A stretch of DNA of 64,000 bases from Gammaproteobacteria bacterium (GTDB lineage: Bacteria; Pseudomonadota; Gammaproteobacteria; Pseudomonadales; Azotimanducaceae): positions 1 through 64,000 of the forward strand of contig VXUA01000042.1 of NCBI GenBank assembly GCA_009837185.1, in the 5' to 3' direction. The stretch's first letter is position 1, and every line of letters starts with the position of its first letter. A model generated the notes under the pieces. That model saw nothing but the letters and a program-made list of their open reading frames with translations, was not told where the DNA came from and did not search any database. Position numbers and translations under genes: made by a program. Positions 53,861 through 63,063 of this stretch are shown piece by piece.

Positions 53861-54229
53861 CTATTCCTCTTCACCTGATTGGTGCTCCGAGTCTGCGATT
53901 TCTTCGCACCAATGTAGATATTCCAACCAAGTCTTTTCGATATGGGAGTAGTCTCTTTCAACAGGACCACTCGTTCTCTTGTCAGTTTTGACCGCACTTT
54001 GGACTTGTACCGCAATCTGCGTGACGTCTTCCCTTTTTAGCGATGTTTTAAACATGTCGATGGCAGCACCGCCTTTGTGTCCCAAAGGTTTAGTAATGGG
54101 TACCGAACCAAGTGTTGCTTCAAGCAAACTAGCGATGTCGCCGTCACAGACTCGAAGAGTTTGTTCGATCAACCAACGAGTGAGCACCGAGGGATGATCA
54201 CAAATCTTTTTATATTCGTCCCATTCCAT
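53861..54229 (-). CDS. Hypothetical protein downstream of purC (122 aa)
   Basis: This soluble, acidic 122-residue protein has two conserved-looking patches: VLTRWLIEQTLRVCDGDIASLLEATLGS-type helix text (about residues 15-42) and TWLEYLHWCEEIAD near the C-terminus. No domain was recognised. The ATG at 54229 lies 18 bases after the purC stop, so cotranscription is likely. Confidence 0.65.
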   Translation of the reverse strand: MEWDEYKKICDHPSVLTRWLIEQTLRVCDGDIASLLEATLGSVPITKPLGHKGGAAIDMFKTSLKREDVTQIAVQVQSAVKTDKRTSGPVERDYSHIEKTWLEYLHWCEEIADSEHQSGEEE

Positions 54230-54247
54230 GATTGGTGTTCATCTAAA

Positions 54248-55177
54248 TTACGAAAGCTTTAGCGTCTCTCCGGTTAGTAATTCGTACGCTTCTAAGTATC
54301 GTTGCATCGTACCCTCTACGACGTGTCCAGGCAACTCAGGCCCCGGAGGCTTTTTGTCCCACGCTCCTTCGCTCACCACGGTTTCCAAGTAGTTTCTAAC
54401 GATTTGTTTATCGAAACTACTCTGTTCTCGACCAGGCTCCCAATCGTCGGCTGGCCAAAATCTTGAACTGTCCGGAGTGAAGATTTCATCGATCAAGATA
54501 GGTTCCGAATTATCTTCGAGAATTCCAAATTCGAATTTCGTATCGGCCAATATGATCCCTTTACCGCGGGCGTATTCACTAGCTCGAGAGTAGAGATCAA
54601 GAGTCTTCGTTTGGAGCCATTCCATAGTTTCTAAACCCACCAGGCTCACACCTTGTTCAAAGCTAATATTTTCATCGTGATCTCCAGCTTCAGCTTTGGT
54701 TGAAGGTGTAAAAATTGGTTTAGCTAAACGATCGCTGTTTTCGATACTTGGAGGTAGTTCGATCCCACAAACAGCACCAGTTTGTACATATTCTTTGAAG
54801 CCACTACCAGTGAGATATCCTCGCGCAATGCATTCGACTGGAATGACCTCAGTTCGACGACAGAGCATCATCCGGTCTTGCAAAACAGTCCGCTCGGAAG
54901 CGGACAGACCCGGTACGTCGGCGGGATCAGTACTGATCAGATGGTGATCGACAGTATCAGCAAAAAACTCGAACCAAAATTTCGAAATTTGGGTAAGAAC
55001 TCGACCCTTACCCGGTAAACCTGTAGCTAATACAACATCGAAAGCGCTGATCCGGTCCGTGGCAACAATGAGTAGAGCTGTTTCGCGTTTCGTTAGTTCA
55101 ACATCGTAAAGGTCTCGAACTTTCCCTTGTTTTCGGTTGGGCAAGTTCAAGTGGGTTTGAAGGACAGTCTCTACCAT
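54248..55177 (-). CDS. purC: Phosphoribosylaminoimidazole-succinocarboxamide synthase PurC
   Basis: PurC (SAICAR synthase) joins CAIR and aspartate in purine synthesis. The protein is about 309 residues, the long form seen in yeast and some bacteria, rather than the 237-residue E. coli form. Signatures are RKQGKVRDLYDV near the N-terminus, ATDRISAFDVVL, IPVECIARGYLTGSG (about residues 105-119), GIILADTKFEFG and LIDEIFTPDSSRFW. The frame opens 15 codons earlier, at 55222; I prefer the ATG at 55177 because the conserved sequence starts soon after it. Confidence 0.94.
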   Translation of the reverse strand: MVETVLQTHLNLPNRKQGKVRDLYDVELTKRETALLIVATDRISAFDVVLATGLPGKGRVLTQISKFWFEFFADTVDHHLISTDPADVPGLSASERTVLQDRMMLCRRTEVIPVECIARGYLTGSGFKEYVQTGAVCGIELPPSIENSDRLAKPIFTPSTKAEAGDHDENISFEQGVSLVGLETMEWLQTKTLDLYSRASEYARGKGIILADTKFEFGILEDNSEPILIDEIFTPDSSRFWPADDWEPGREQSSFDKQIVRNYLETVVSEGAWDKKPPGPELPGHVVEGTMQRYLEAYELLTGETLKLS

Positions 55178-55301
55178 CAATAGACCAACGCGTAAGGGTA
55201 ATCGAACACTGGTGAATCCCAAAAATCAAACGATATAGTATGCACAGGAAAATTCTTAAGTGTTCGAGAAATCGGCCCATAACTATTTAAAAGAGTGCCC
55301 T

Positions 55302-56396
55302 TCATTCGTATCCAGTTAGTTCCATGTATCCTCGTCCGACTATTGCATCCGCCTTCTTTACCTCGACGACCCCTTCCCAGTACCTAATGCTTGTGTCCAC
55401 AACTTGGTTGTCAAATTTCGCGGCAATCAAGTAGCGAATATCCTCCAATTCTAAGGTCCACTCAACAGGGTATGATTTCCAGTATCGTTTCGGTGTGATC
55501 TTCCAGTTTTCTGAGGGAATGAGAGCGGTTCTCCCATCGGGTTCAATCCACATCGCGGTGGGCAGAGTTTTCACATCGTTGTCATCACCACGGAGTTCGA
55601 ACACCACCAACTCGCGACCGTCATCGAAGTTGAGCGAAAACCAGTACCAACCTCGGTAAGGATCGCTGAGAATTTGACTACTCCACTCTCTGTCCAACCA
55701 CGAGAAACCTGAAACCGCGAACTCCTCTCCATCGATCTCCAAAATTCCCTTAGTGGGTAATCGCGAGAACGTGTAATAGTAAGAAGCGTGATCTGGACTT
55801 TTTTGTGAATAACCGTTCTTGCCGTGTAGGATCATTGGTTTACCACGATCGATAGAGAGTGAGACTCGGTGTTCAGGAGTCCCTGCTGATAACACTAATG
55901 GGAAATAAGAAGACTCTTGCGAAGCTAACTCCCAATCTTCAATGAAGACTCGAAACGGTTGTATTTGCGCACCAGCAAGTTCTGGATGCTCCCGACTAAA
56001 TCGTTCATTGTTCAAATGATTTTTTGCTTGAATGTCAGAAATCGCAAAGTGTCCCATATAAGCTTGTCCCGTACGCCACGGATTCGAAGAAACGTTGTTG
56101 GCAGCTAAGGCACGGCGAAAAATCGTAAATTGCACGCCAAATTCACGACCCTTTGGGTCGTCTAGGATCGCCGTAAGATACCACCATTCAAAAACGAAGT
56201 CGTCGTGTGATCCATGGTCAAGGGGAAAACTGAGTGTGTAGGTGCCGTTTACTTGTGCAAACGCTTCGGTATTGATGTTCGACCCCATCCAAGTGCTCAA
56301 TTCTGTGGAAGAAGAGGGCGGACTACAGCCCCAACAAGTAAACCCCACAAAAAAGAGTGTCGCTAGAACCCTTAGCAGTTTTTTCCCGCGTTTCAT
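55302..56396 (-). CDS. AttH/carotenoid 1,2-hydratase-like lipocalin lipoprotein
   Basis: The 364-residue lipoprotein has the lipobox TCWGC (cysteine at about residue 24). Its two-lobed lipocalin-like fold shows FPLDHGSHDDFVFEWWYLTA (about residues 55-74), the family's FEWWY motif, then FGVQFTIFRRAL, and SWLDREWSS with RGWYWFSLNFDDGRELVVFELR in the second lobe. The family includes AttH of Agrobacterium and CrtC hydratases. Its ATG overlaps the permease stop (ATGA), giving an ATPase-permease-AttH unit like attEFGH, thought to handle a lipid or surface compound. Hydratase activity should not be assumed. Confidence 0.86.
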   Translation of the reverse strand: MKRGKKLLRVLATLFFVGFTCWGCSPPSSSTELSTWMGSNINTEAFAQVNGTYTLSFPLDHGSHDDFVFEWWYLTAILDDPKGREFGVQFTIFRRALAANNVSSNPWRTGQAYMGHFAISDIQAKNHLNNERFSREHPELAGAQIQPFRVFIEDWELASQESSYFPLVLSAGTPEHRVSLSIDRGKPMILHGKNGYSQKSPDHASYYYTFSRLPTKGILEIDGEEFAVSGFSWLDREWSSQILSDPYRGWYWFSLNFDDGRELVVFELRGDDNDVKTLPTAMWIEPDGRTALIPSENWKITPKRYWKSYPVEWTLELEDIRYLIAAKFDNQVVDTSIRYWEGVVEVKKADAIVGRGYMELTGYE

Positions 56397-58705
56397 TTCA
56401 ACTTAGGACCTGCAAAAAACCAAGGTATTACTGATGCAAGTACCGCAGCACTCAAACCGAGTAAAAGAGGATATCCCAAGGTCAGTGGGGTAACATGCAA
56501 GCTTATCGTCCATTGAAAAGCGCGCGGGTTGACGAGTTCACACAATATCCAAGCAATTCCGATCCCTAGAGGTACAGACAGCAAACAACAGACAAACCCA
56601 AGTAACGATGATTGGGCAAACGCCTGCCGGAATAACTCTAGCCTAGAAAATCCCAGCGTGTTCAACAATCTATATTCGTCCCTCTTTGCACTTTGCATCG
56701 CAAGAGCTGAATTGAATAATCCGATTACAGCCACCGCTACGGTAATTAGTGCAATCAGGTTTGTCAGAGCAAACGTCCGGTCGAAAAATTGGACTGCTCG
56801 TTCTCGGATCTCTCTGTGGTTCAACACCGTCGCACTCGGATACGCCTCCTGTAGCTTTCGTTCAACGGCAGAAAAAGAATCAGGCTGTACGACTATCAAC
56901 AAACGATCTCGTACTAGTTGACTAGAGAAAATTGGGTTAATTGGTAGCAGAACAACACGCGACACTTCTCCGTATGACTTAAATATGTGATTGATCGGAA
57001 GACGTATCGGAGTCATGCTGGGCAGTTTCAACACCAATTCGTCGCCAACTCTTGCTTGAAGTTGTGTCGCGACTTTTTCGTTTACATACACACCGACACG
57101 GTCTGTGTCGGATTCGTAGCCGTACCGACTAGCTTCAAATTCGTCAAGTGAAGTTGCTATCACATCCGTCTTGCCTATGGATAAATTGCCCTCTCCTCGG
57201 TAGTATTCACGCACTTCTTCCACACCTGTCCATTGTCTGATGATCGTTCGGTCTAGTTTGCTGGCCTCACGTATCTGAATTCCAGGAGGTAGTCGTGCAT
57301 CCAGTAGTTCAACAAAGTCCGTACGAAGGCTACCGACCATTATGGTAATCCCTACTGCAGTAGCGATGGCGAGTGAGAAGGCGATAGTAGCAAACTTCGC
57401 TTGTTTTAGATGGTGCCACATCGCACGAACATTGATCCTAGAAATCAGACTCTTAGGCGTGTACCGAGGTAGGAGCGCATCAAGAAATCGGATAATCGCT
57501 GGTGTCAAGGCAATGATGTGCAAAACGCAGAGTGCGAGAACGGCTAGGTAAGCACCAACGAGCGTGGTAGTCATCCAAATTCCGAAACACAACGTCGCAA
57601 CGGCTATTACAACCCCAAGTACAAGAACGAACCAAGAGACTCTGCGCACTTCGCGGGTGAGGGCAAGCATTACTCCGATCAGCGCGGTCGACATTCCAAG
57701 AACCAGTCCTTTGGACGTAGCGATTAGAAACGTAGTCTTGGGTACACTGCTAATGGGAGCGTTTTGTTGAAGAAACACAAATGCAAGCACCGCCGCAACG
57801 AGTGCTGAGACCAGCACTAAGGAGGTTGCTTCTAGTATTAACACAGATCGAATCTGAAGAACTGAAACTCCAATTGTCCGTAAGCGGTCGAACTCTTGTG
57901 CCCGACGTTCGATGCTACGTACCGTGGCTTCATAGACGATGAAACCTGAAACCAACACAGCTAGCATACCCAACAGTCCCATGTTGAACGCGATTGACCC
58001 TACGAATGTTTGAGTCGGTTGCCAAAAGTCCATGGATTCGATGTCGAAACCTGTTAACGAAATTTCTGGTCGGCTAAAGCCAAATCCCGTAGTGATTCCT
58101 GGGGAGAGATGTTCCATCCATTCCCATGCGGGTACTCGGTTGTACCGAAGCCAGGCTACATCAATTTCTCCCTTTCGATCGAGTAAATTTTGGGCCGTAG
58201 CAATGTCTGCGAGCAGGAATGTTTGCTGTCCAGATCGAAATTCCAACACTTTGATGTGGTCTGGAAATGATGTATTTACTATCTCATCACCGAACACGAT
58301 AACAGAATCTTGAGTTACTAGTTGTGTCGACAATTTGGCGTCCCCAAGATCAAACGTCGCTTGCGAATCGCTTACCAAATCGATACCAATCAATGGAATA
58401 GCGCGCCCACCGATCTCAAGATTTCCTTCCAAGACCGGTACCATCCCGACTATTTCAGGTAGTTCGCCAGTTCGCCATCGTTCCCGAAATGTGAAATACG
58501 AACTCTCGCGATTGTCCGCAAATGGAACCACATAGTGGTACGAATACTGAGGTTGTCCCTCGTCAAACTCATGCACAAGAGTGTGGCTCGCCACATGTAC
58601 TACAGTGATCGCAAACAGTGCGAGCACTAGATTTGCGAGTAAAGCTGTCAAGACTAAGGGGCGCGAAACTAAATCACGCCACTGGCTGCGAACGAGAAGT
58701 TTCAA
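56393..58705 (-). CDS. ABC transporter permease, FtsX/MacB-like, tandem MacB-FtsX domains
   Basis: The protein has about 770 residues from TTG 58705; the frame is open to 58798, but 58705 overlaps the ATPase stop as TTGA and avoids 31 residues translated from the ATPase gene. It has an N-terminal helix, a large periplasmic domain, then helices around residues 235-390. A second periplasmic domain follows after NVRAMWHHLKQAKFATIAF (about 425-443), and three helices close the protein. This is the LolC/FtsX-superfamily double arrangement. It pairs with the adjacent LolD-like ATPase and the AttH-type lipoprotein. Confidence 0.88.
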   Translation of the reverse strand: MKLLVRSQWRDLVSRPLVLTALLANLVLALFAITVVHVASHTLVHEFDEGQPQYSYHYVVPFADNRESSYFTFRERWRTGELPEIVGMVPVLEGNLEIGGRAIPLIGIDLVSDSQATFDLGDAKLSTQLVTQDSVIVFGDEIVNTSFPDHIKVLEFRSGQQTFLLADIATAQNLLDRKGEIDVAWLRYNRVPAWEWMEHLSPGITTGFGFSRPEISLTGFDIESMDFWQPTQTFVGSIAFNMGLLGMLAVLVSGFIVYEATVRSIERRAQEFDRLRTIGVSVLQIRSVLILEATSLVLVSALVAAVLAFVFLQQNAPISSVPKTTFLIATSKGLVLGMSTALIGVMLALTREVRRVSWFVLVLGVVIAVATLCFGIWMTTTLVGAYLAVLALCVLHIIALTPAIIRFLDALLPRYTPKSLISRINVRAMWHHLKQAKFATIAFSLAIATAVGITIMVGSLRTDFVELLDARLPPGIQIREASKLDRTIIRQWTGVEEVREYYRGEGNLSIGKTDVIATSLDEFEASRYGYESDTDRVGVYVNEKVATQLQARVGDELVLKLPSMTPIRLPINHIFKSYGEVSRVVLLPINPIFSSQLVRDRLLIVVQPDSFSAVERKLQEAYPSATVLNHREIRERAVQFFDRTFALTNLIALITVAVAVIGLFNSALAMQSAKRDEYRLLNTLGFSRLELFRQAFAQSSLLGFVCCLLSVPLGIGIAWILCELVNPRAFQWTISLHVTPLTLGYPLLLGLSAAVLASVIPWFFAGPKLK

Positions 58706-59364
58706 GCTAATTGAATTGTGCTCGCAGCATATGCTCCAATGTCGTCGCTGTGCGTCGCGACCACAAGATTTGTACCCAATCGATCGTGCTCGTCCCAAAG
58801 CAACTTGAAGACTTCGGCAGAATTTTCTGCATCTAAGTTTCCAGTAGGTTCGTCGGCAAACAGGAACTGAGGTTCGTGCGCGACCGCTCTAGCGATTGCT
58901 GCTCTCTGCTGTTCACCTCCAGACAGTTGCGCTGGGAATGCATTCACATGAGATCTCAAACCTAGTTTGTGCAGACGATCGAGTGCCTGGTCTCGTAAGT
59001 GTCCTCGCTTTGTTAACGCTAGTGGCAACAGTACGTTTTCTTGGACTGTTAGTGTGGGTACGAGATTAAAAAATTGGTATACAAATCCGATATGATCTCT
59101 GCGAAATCGTAGTAGTTCGCGGGTATTTAAACGATTTAACGAAATTGGTACCGACGAGTCTTTGAGGTTTAGCTCAATCTCTCCCTTGTCTGGTTGGATT
59201 AAGCCAGCAATCAAGTTGAGAAGTGTGGTTTTACCAACTCCACTTGGTCCGCGGATTACTGTAGCTTGTTGAGGTTCAATTTTGAAGGAGACATCTTCAA
59301 TTACCCAACGTTCTCCCTTACCGTCGGGAAACTTTTTACTCACACTCTGGACGTGAATTACCAC
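58702..59364 (-). CDS. ABC transporter ATP-binding protein (LolD/MacB type)
   Basis: The frame extends to 59517, but residues 1-51 there are translated from the Nudix gene; GTG 59364, overlapping the Nudix stop, gives a normal 220-residue ATPase. It carries Walker A GPSGVGKTTLLN (about residues 38-49), the Q-loop FVYQFFNLVPTLTV, the signature LSGGEQQRAAIARA (about 141-154), Walker B FLFADEPTGNLD (about 162-173) and the switch histidine in VATHSDD. It drives the neighbouring FtsX-like permease, probably moving lipids or lipoproteins rather than small solutes. Confidence 0.93.
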   Translation of the reverse strand: MVIHVQSVSKKFPDGKGERWVIEDVSFKIEPQQATVIRGPSGVGKTTLLNLIAGLIQPDKGEIELNLKDSSVPISLNRLNTRELLRFRRDHIGFVYQFFNLVPTLTVQENVLLPLALTKRGHLRDQALDRLHKLGLRSHVNAFPAQLSGGEQQRAAIARAVAHEPQFLFADEPTGNLDAENSAEVFKLLWDEHDRLGTNLVVATHSDDIGAYAASTIQLA

Positions 59365-60179
59365 TGATCGAGAAAGGGTTGCATCCCTTGTAGTTGCTTT
59401 CCCGGACGGACTGGAATTTTGTGATAGCCCGTTCGTACGTGCTTGATAAGCTCTTCCGTATCGGCATAGTGCGAGATCATGCGTAGTGTCGTCAGCGTAG
59501 GTAGGATCATTCGCCACTCATTGGTTCTAAATTTTTCAAGGGCTACTGCCGGACGAACCCAACATGCTGAAACTATTTCAGTGGATTGAACGTCAGTTTT
59601 TTGCTCTGGTGGAATCTTGGCGAGAAAAAACCTTGTATTGAATCGTGTAGGAGCAATTTTCGGAGTGATCCAATGGCTAAAGTAATGTACTTCGTCAGTC
59701 GCTAACGTGAGTTTGTGTGCCTCGAGTAGGAGTGGGAAATCCTCAGAAGAAGTCGACACTTTTTGAGCCCACTCCCGTACTCGCAGTCGTTCTGTTTCAG
59801 TTCGTACTGTGAGAATCTCATCTTTTTGCCGGGCGAATAGTACGCTGCATTCTTCGAAACACTCCCGAATCGCGCAAACCCAAAAACGCAAACCATTGTC
59901 CTTTACACTTAGTAGTTGCGAAGCTCTTCCGTCTGACAACAAAGGACAATACTGTGCTAATTCCGAGTCTGAGGGATCGATTTTGCCTCCAGGAAATACA
60001 TGAAGCTTTGGAAAAGCACCTTTTGCGGGACGTTCGATCATGAACACTTCATATCCCGTAGGTTGGTCTCTAACTAGCACCATGGATGCGGCGAGTAAAG
60101 GCTGGTCAACGGTTGCATTGTTGATCGTGCCTTCGTCGCTATGGCTGGCGTGGTTGCTAGTCGGTCCGTTCGACATCAT
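59358..60179 (-). CDS. Nudix hydrolase, NUDT19-like long form
   Basis: This 273-residue Nudix protein has HVFPGGKIDPSD (about residues 67-78) and, about 40 residues later, AIRECFEECSVLF with the REx2EE core. The box is therefore split by an insertion, as in NUDT7/NUDT19-type enzymes that act on CoA species. VSACWVRPAVALE and ISHYADTEE follow. It overlaps the 3' end of the exonuclease I gene by 23 bases and its stop overlaps the ABC ATPase start, so it belongs to one leftward unit. Exact substrate unknown. Confidence 0.86.
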   Translation of the reverse strand: MMSNGPTSNHASHSDEGTINNATVDQPLLAASMVLVRDQPTGYEVFMIERPAKGAFPKLHVFPGGKIDPSDSELAQYCPLLSDGRASQLLSVKDNGLRFWVCAIRECFEECSVLFARQKDEILTVRTETERLRVREWAQKVSTSSEDFPLLLEAHKLTLATDEVHYFSHWITPKIAPTRFNTRFFLAKIPPEQKTDVQSTEIVSACWVRPAVALEKFRTNEWRMILPTLTTLRMISHYADTEELIKHVRTGYHKIPVRPGKQLQGMQPFLDQW

Positions 60180-61626
60180 ATTGGGTCGCCAGCTGCTGAA
60201 GGTAATCGTGAAACTCTTGCAACGCTAGAGTTTCCTCCGTACCTGATTCTTGTTTCAGCAATTCCTTTGTATTCTCTTGCATTTCGAATAGATTTCGATC
60301 GGTACGGACGAGTTGTTGCCGTACAAATTGGCGATAGTCTTGCAGTTCGGTTTTGGTTAACTTCTCCGGGGCAATCTTAGTTTTTAGACGGGCGTAAAGT
60401 TCGCGTAAACGCGGATCTTCAAAATGCGCTATAGTCCACGAGTTGCCATTTTTCAAATCCTTCCAAAAGTTCGCGCATGCGATCCGGTCGTTGTCCGGGA
60501 TAAAGTCTTCATACAGTGCTTCCTCGGCGATTTTTGGTTGATTGTCTCGTTCGCGTGTTCCAAAAATCGCTCGTAGTTTCTTTGGAAGATTGGTTGCTGC
60601 TAGCACTCGTCTCGAATTTCTTTCAATTCTGTTCAGATCAATGTTGAGCCTTTTGATGTTTTCAGGTAGCAGGGCTTTGAGTACTACAACCATTGGAGCT
60701 TGGTTGATGGCGACTACGTTGACATTGAGTCGCTCTTCTGGTTCGACTTTTTCGTCGGTGTCAGAGCGTTCGAACAGTAGCCTAGCTAGTTCATCCGCGC
60801 TGGACGACAACAACAAGTCGATGTTACTTCCTAAATCAACAACAATAACGCGATTAAACATATCGGGATGTCGCGTAATGGGTAAGACTGGCGCAATGCT
60901 GTAACGAGCATTGCCATACTTGGGAGACACGTGCAGGATAGCCTGTCGAGCCTCTGGGTCTAACAACTTTTTCGCTGTACCTTGTTTTCGTAGAGTGTAG
61001 GCGTATTTCCAGAGTTTTGGTTGTGCAACTTTAACTTTGCGTGCTAACTCGAGAGTCATGTTCACATCGGCTAACGCGTCGTGTGCGTCGTCAATTGCAA
61101 TGCCGTTAGCCGCCGCTAGATTCCCCAAAGCAAACGAAGGAACGCCATCAACGACCGGCCACTCCAATCCTTCGGGGCGTAACGCACCTGTCAGTCTTAC
61201 GATGCTGAGAAAATCTAATCGACTGTTTTCCCGCTTGTGTTCGTGTTCGTAGGGTGGTAGAAGATTCCGGTACATTCCAAAACGAATGAAGTTGTCGTCA
61301 AACGATATATTGTTATATCCTATGATGCAAGTGTTTGCCCTACTTAGATCTTGTCTCAATTTACTAAATAGTTCATACTCGGGAATACCTTGTCCCGCCA
61401 GGGTTGTCGGTCGAATCTTTGTAATCTGAAAAGACTCGGCAGTCGGCACGATCTCGGGAGGTAGCTGGACGTAAGCACTTAGTGGTTTGCTGAGAAGTTT
61501 TAGGTTCAGATCAGTCCGTTGTCCAGCAAACTGAATGATTCGATCGTAACTACTCCGCAGCCCCGTGGTCTCGGTATCGTACCAATAAAATGACGGTTTC
61601 TTTCGAGTGGAATAGGTTTTACGCAT
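60157..61626 (-). CDS. sbcB: Exodeoxyribonuclease I (SbcB)
   Basis: This roughly 489-residue DEDDh exonuclease degrades single-stranded DNA 3' to 5'. It has YWYDTETTGL (ExoI motif with Asp and Glu, about residues 12-21), IIGYNNISFDDNFIRF (about 110-125), and DDAHDALADVNMT with the catalytic histidine and aspartate (about 180-192). The ExoI-specific SH3-like and helical domains extend to the C-terminus. The frame is open to 61698, but ATG 61626 matches the usual N-terminus, 11 residues before the motif. This start lies inside, or a few bases from, the divergent permease gene. Confidence 0.93.
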   Translation of the reverse strand: MRKTYSTRKKPSFYWYDTETTGLRSSYDRIIQFAGQRTDLNLKLLSKPLSAYVQLPPEIVPTAESFQITKIRPTTLAGQGIPEYELFSKLRQDLSRANTCIIGYNNISFDDNFIRFGMYRNLLPPYEHEHKRENSRLDFLSIVRLTGALRPEGLEWPVVDGVPSFALGNLAAANGIAIDDAHDALADVNMTLELARKVKVAQPKLWKYAYTLRKQGTAKKLLDPEARQAILHVSPKYGNARYSIAPVLPITRHPDMFNRVIVVDLGSNIDLLLSSSADELARLLFERSDTDEKVEPEERLNVNVVAINQAPMVVVLKALLPENIKRLNIDLNRIERNSRRVLAATNLPKKLRAIFGTRERDNQPKIAEEALYEDFIPDNDRIACANFWKDLKNGNSWTIAHFEDPRLRELYARLKTKIAPEKLTKTELQDYRQFVRQQLVRTDRNLFEMQENTKELLKQESGTEETLALQEFHDYLQQLATQYDVERTD

Positions 61627-63032
61627 GGTGGAAGATGGCATTAGTTGATCAAAGAGTCGGATTGACTCTTGGTCCGTTGCTCGCGGTATTAGTAGCAATT
61701 CTAATGTGGTGGGGTGGATTACCTACTGCTGCCTGGATTACTGGAAGTGTCACTACGCTTGTAGTGATATGGTGGATGCTAGAACCCATTCCCATTCCTG
61801 TGACTTCACTGATTCCACTCTTTGCATTCCCGCTGTTTGGCGTAATTGAAATCGCCGACGTAAGATCAGCTTATGGCCATCCCTTGATCTTGCTACTGCT
61901 CGGTGGTTTCATCCTCTCGACAGCAATGGCGAAAAGTGGACTTCACAAAAGACTAGCGTTTGTGATGTTAAGAGTGTTCGGTGCTACGAGCGGCCGACGC
62001 TTAGTAATGGGTTTCATGGCGACGGCAGCTATTTTGTCAATGTGGATGAGTAATACTGCGACCACGTTGATGCTCCTTCCAGTCGCGCTCGCGATCTTGG
62101 ACCGAATCAATGACCCACGTCTAGTTGCACCTTTGCTGTTGGGTACGGCCCATGCTGCCAGTGTCGGTGGCATCGGAACTCCTATCGGCACGCCACCGAA
62201 CGTGGTTTTTCTTGGTGTTTACTCCGAGACGACCGGTACTGAAATTGGATTCTTTGAGTGGATGACTTGGGGAGTTCCTGTGGTCGTACTGATCGTACCA
62301 TTGTTAGCTCTCTGGTTGACCAGGCATGTAAACTACAAGACTCAGATTGAGCTACCAAAAGTAGGTAAATGGACGCAGGCAGAAGTATTAGTGCTGGCTG
62401 TATTTACTTTAACTGCGTTACTTTGGATAACACGAAAATTACCGGAACCATTCTTTGGTTGGTCGCATTTATTCGGAGATTTTTTTAATGGTGCGACTAG
62501 CGATTACATGGCCGCTTTCTTCGCTATCGTCCTACTATTTTTGATTCCAGACGGTAAAGGTGGTAAATTGCTTGACTGGGAAACAGCGACAACGATCCCT
62601 TGGGGAATGTTGATTCTCTTCGGTGCTGGCCTCAGTATTGCAACGGCCTTCACGAGTTCGGGACTGAGCGAAATTCTCGGCACACAACTCCAAGCACTCG
62701 ATGTGCTACCAGTCATCGTAGTTGTAATCATCATTTGTGTTGGAGTAACTTTTCTTACCGAGGCGACGAGTAATACCGCGACCACAACTTTGTTGCTTCC
62801 AATCCTTGGAGCAACCGCGGTTGCATTGGCTGTAGATCCAAAGTACTTAATGGTCCCAGCGACGATGAGTGCAAGTTGCGCGTTCATGTTACCGGTGGCA
62901 ACGCCTCCGAACGTGGTCGTATTTTCTAGTGGTAGGTTCCCGATAGAAAAAATGGCACAAGAAGGATTTGTGCTGAACTTGATCGGAGCCGCAGTAATCT
63001 CGACGATGTGCTTTTTCTACTTCGGACTGTGA
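61590..63032 (+). CDS. SLC13/DASS family anion:sodium symporter
   Basis: The 480-residue membrane protein has about eleven helices and the duplicated DASS signatures: MSNTATTLMLLP and TSNTATTTLLLP (the two SNT motifs, about residues 149-160 and 390-401), each followed by a GTPPNVVFL / ATPPNVVVF loop. The family imports di- or tricarboxylates or sulfate with sodium. The start is ATG 61590, or ATG 61635 (MALVDQ) 15 codons later. The first would overlap sbcB head-to-head by 37 bases; the second would avoid overlap. Confidence 0.9.
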   Translation: MTVSFEWNRFYAWWKMALVDQRVGLTLGPLLAVLVAILMWWGGLPTAAWITGSVTTLVVIWWMLEPIPIPVTSLIPLFAFPLFGVIEIADVRSAYGHPLILLLLGGFILSTAMAKSGLHKRLAFVMLRVFGATSGRRLVMGFMATAAILSMWMSNTATTLMLLPVALAILDRINDPRLVAPLLLGTAHAASVGGIGTPIGTPPNVVFLGVYSETTGTEIGFFEWMTWGVPVVVLIVPLLALWLTRHVNYKTQIELPKVGKWTQAEVLVLAVFTLTALLWITRKLPEPFFGWSHLFGDFFNGATSDYMAAFFAIVLLFLIPDGKGGKLLDWETATTIPWGMLILFGAGLSIATAFTSSGLSEILGTQLQALDVLPVIVVVIIICVGVTFLTEATSNTATTTLLLPILGATAVALAVDPKYLMVPATMSASCAFMLPVATPPNVVVFSSGRFPIEKMAQEGFVLNLIGAAVISTMCFFYFGL

Positions 63033-63063
63033 TCGCCCGTTAATTTTTTAATCGACTTTTATA

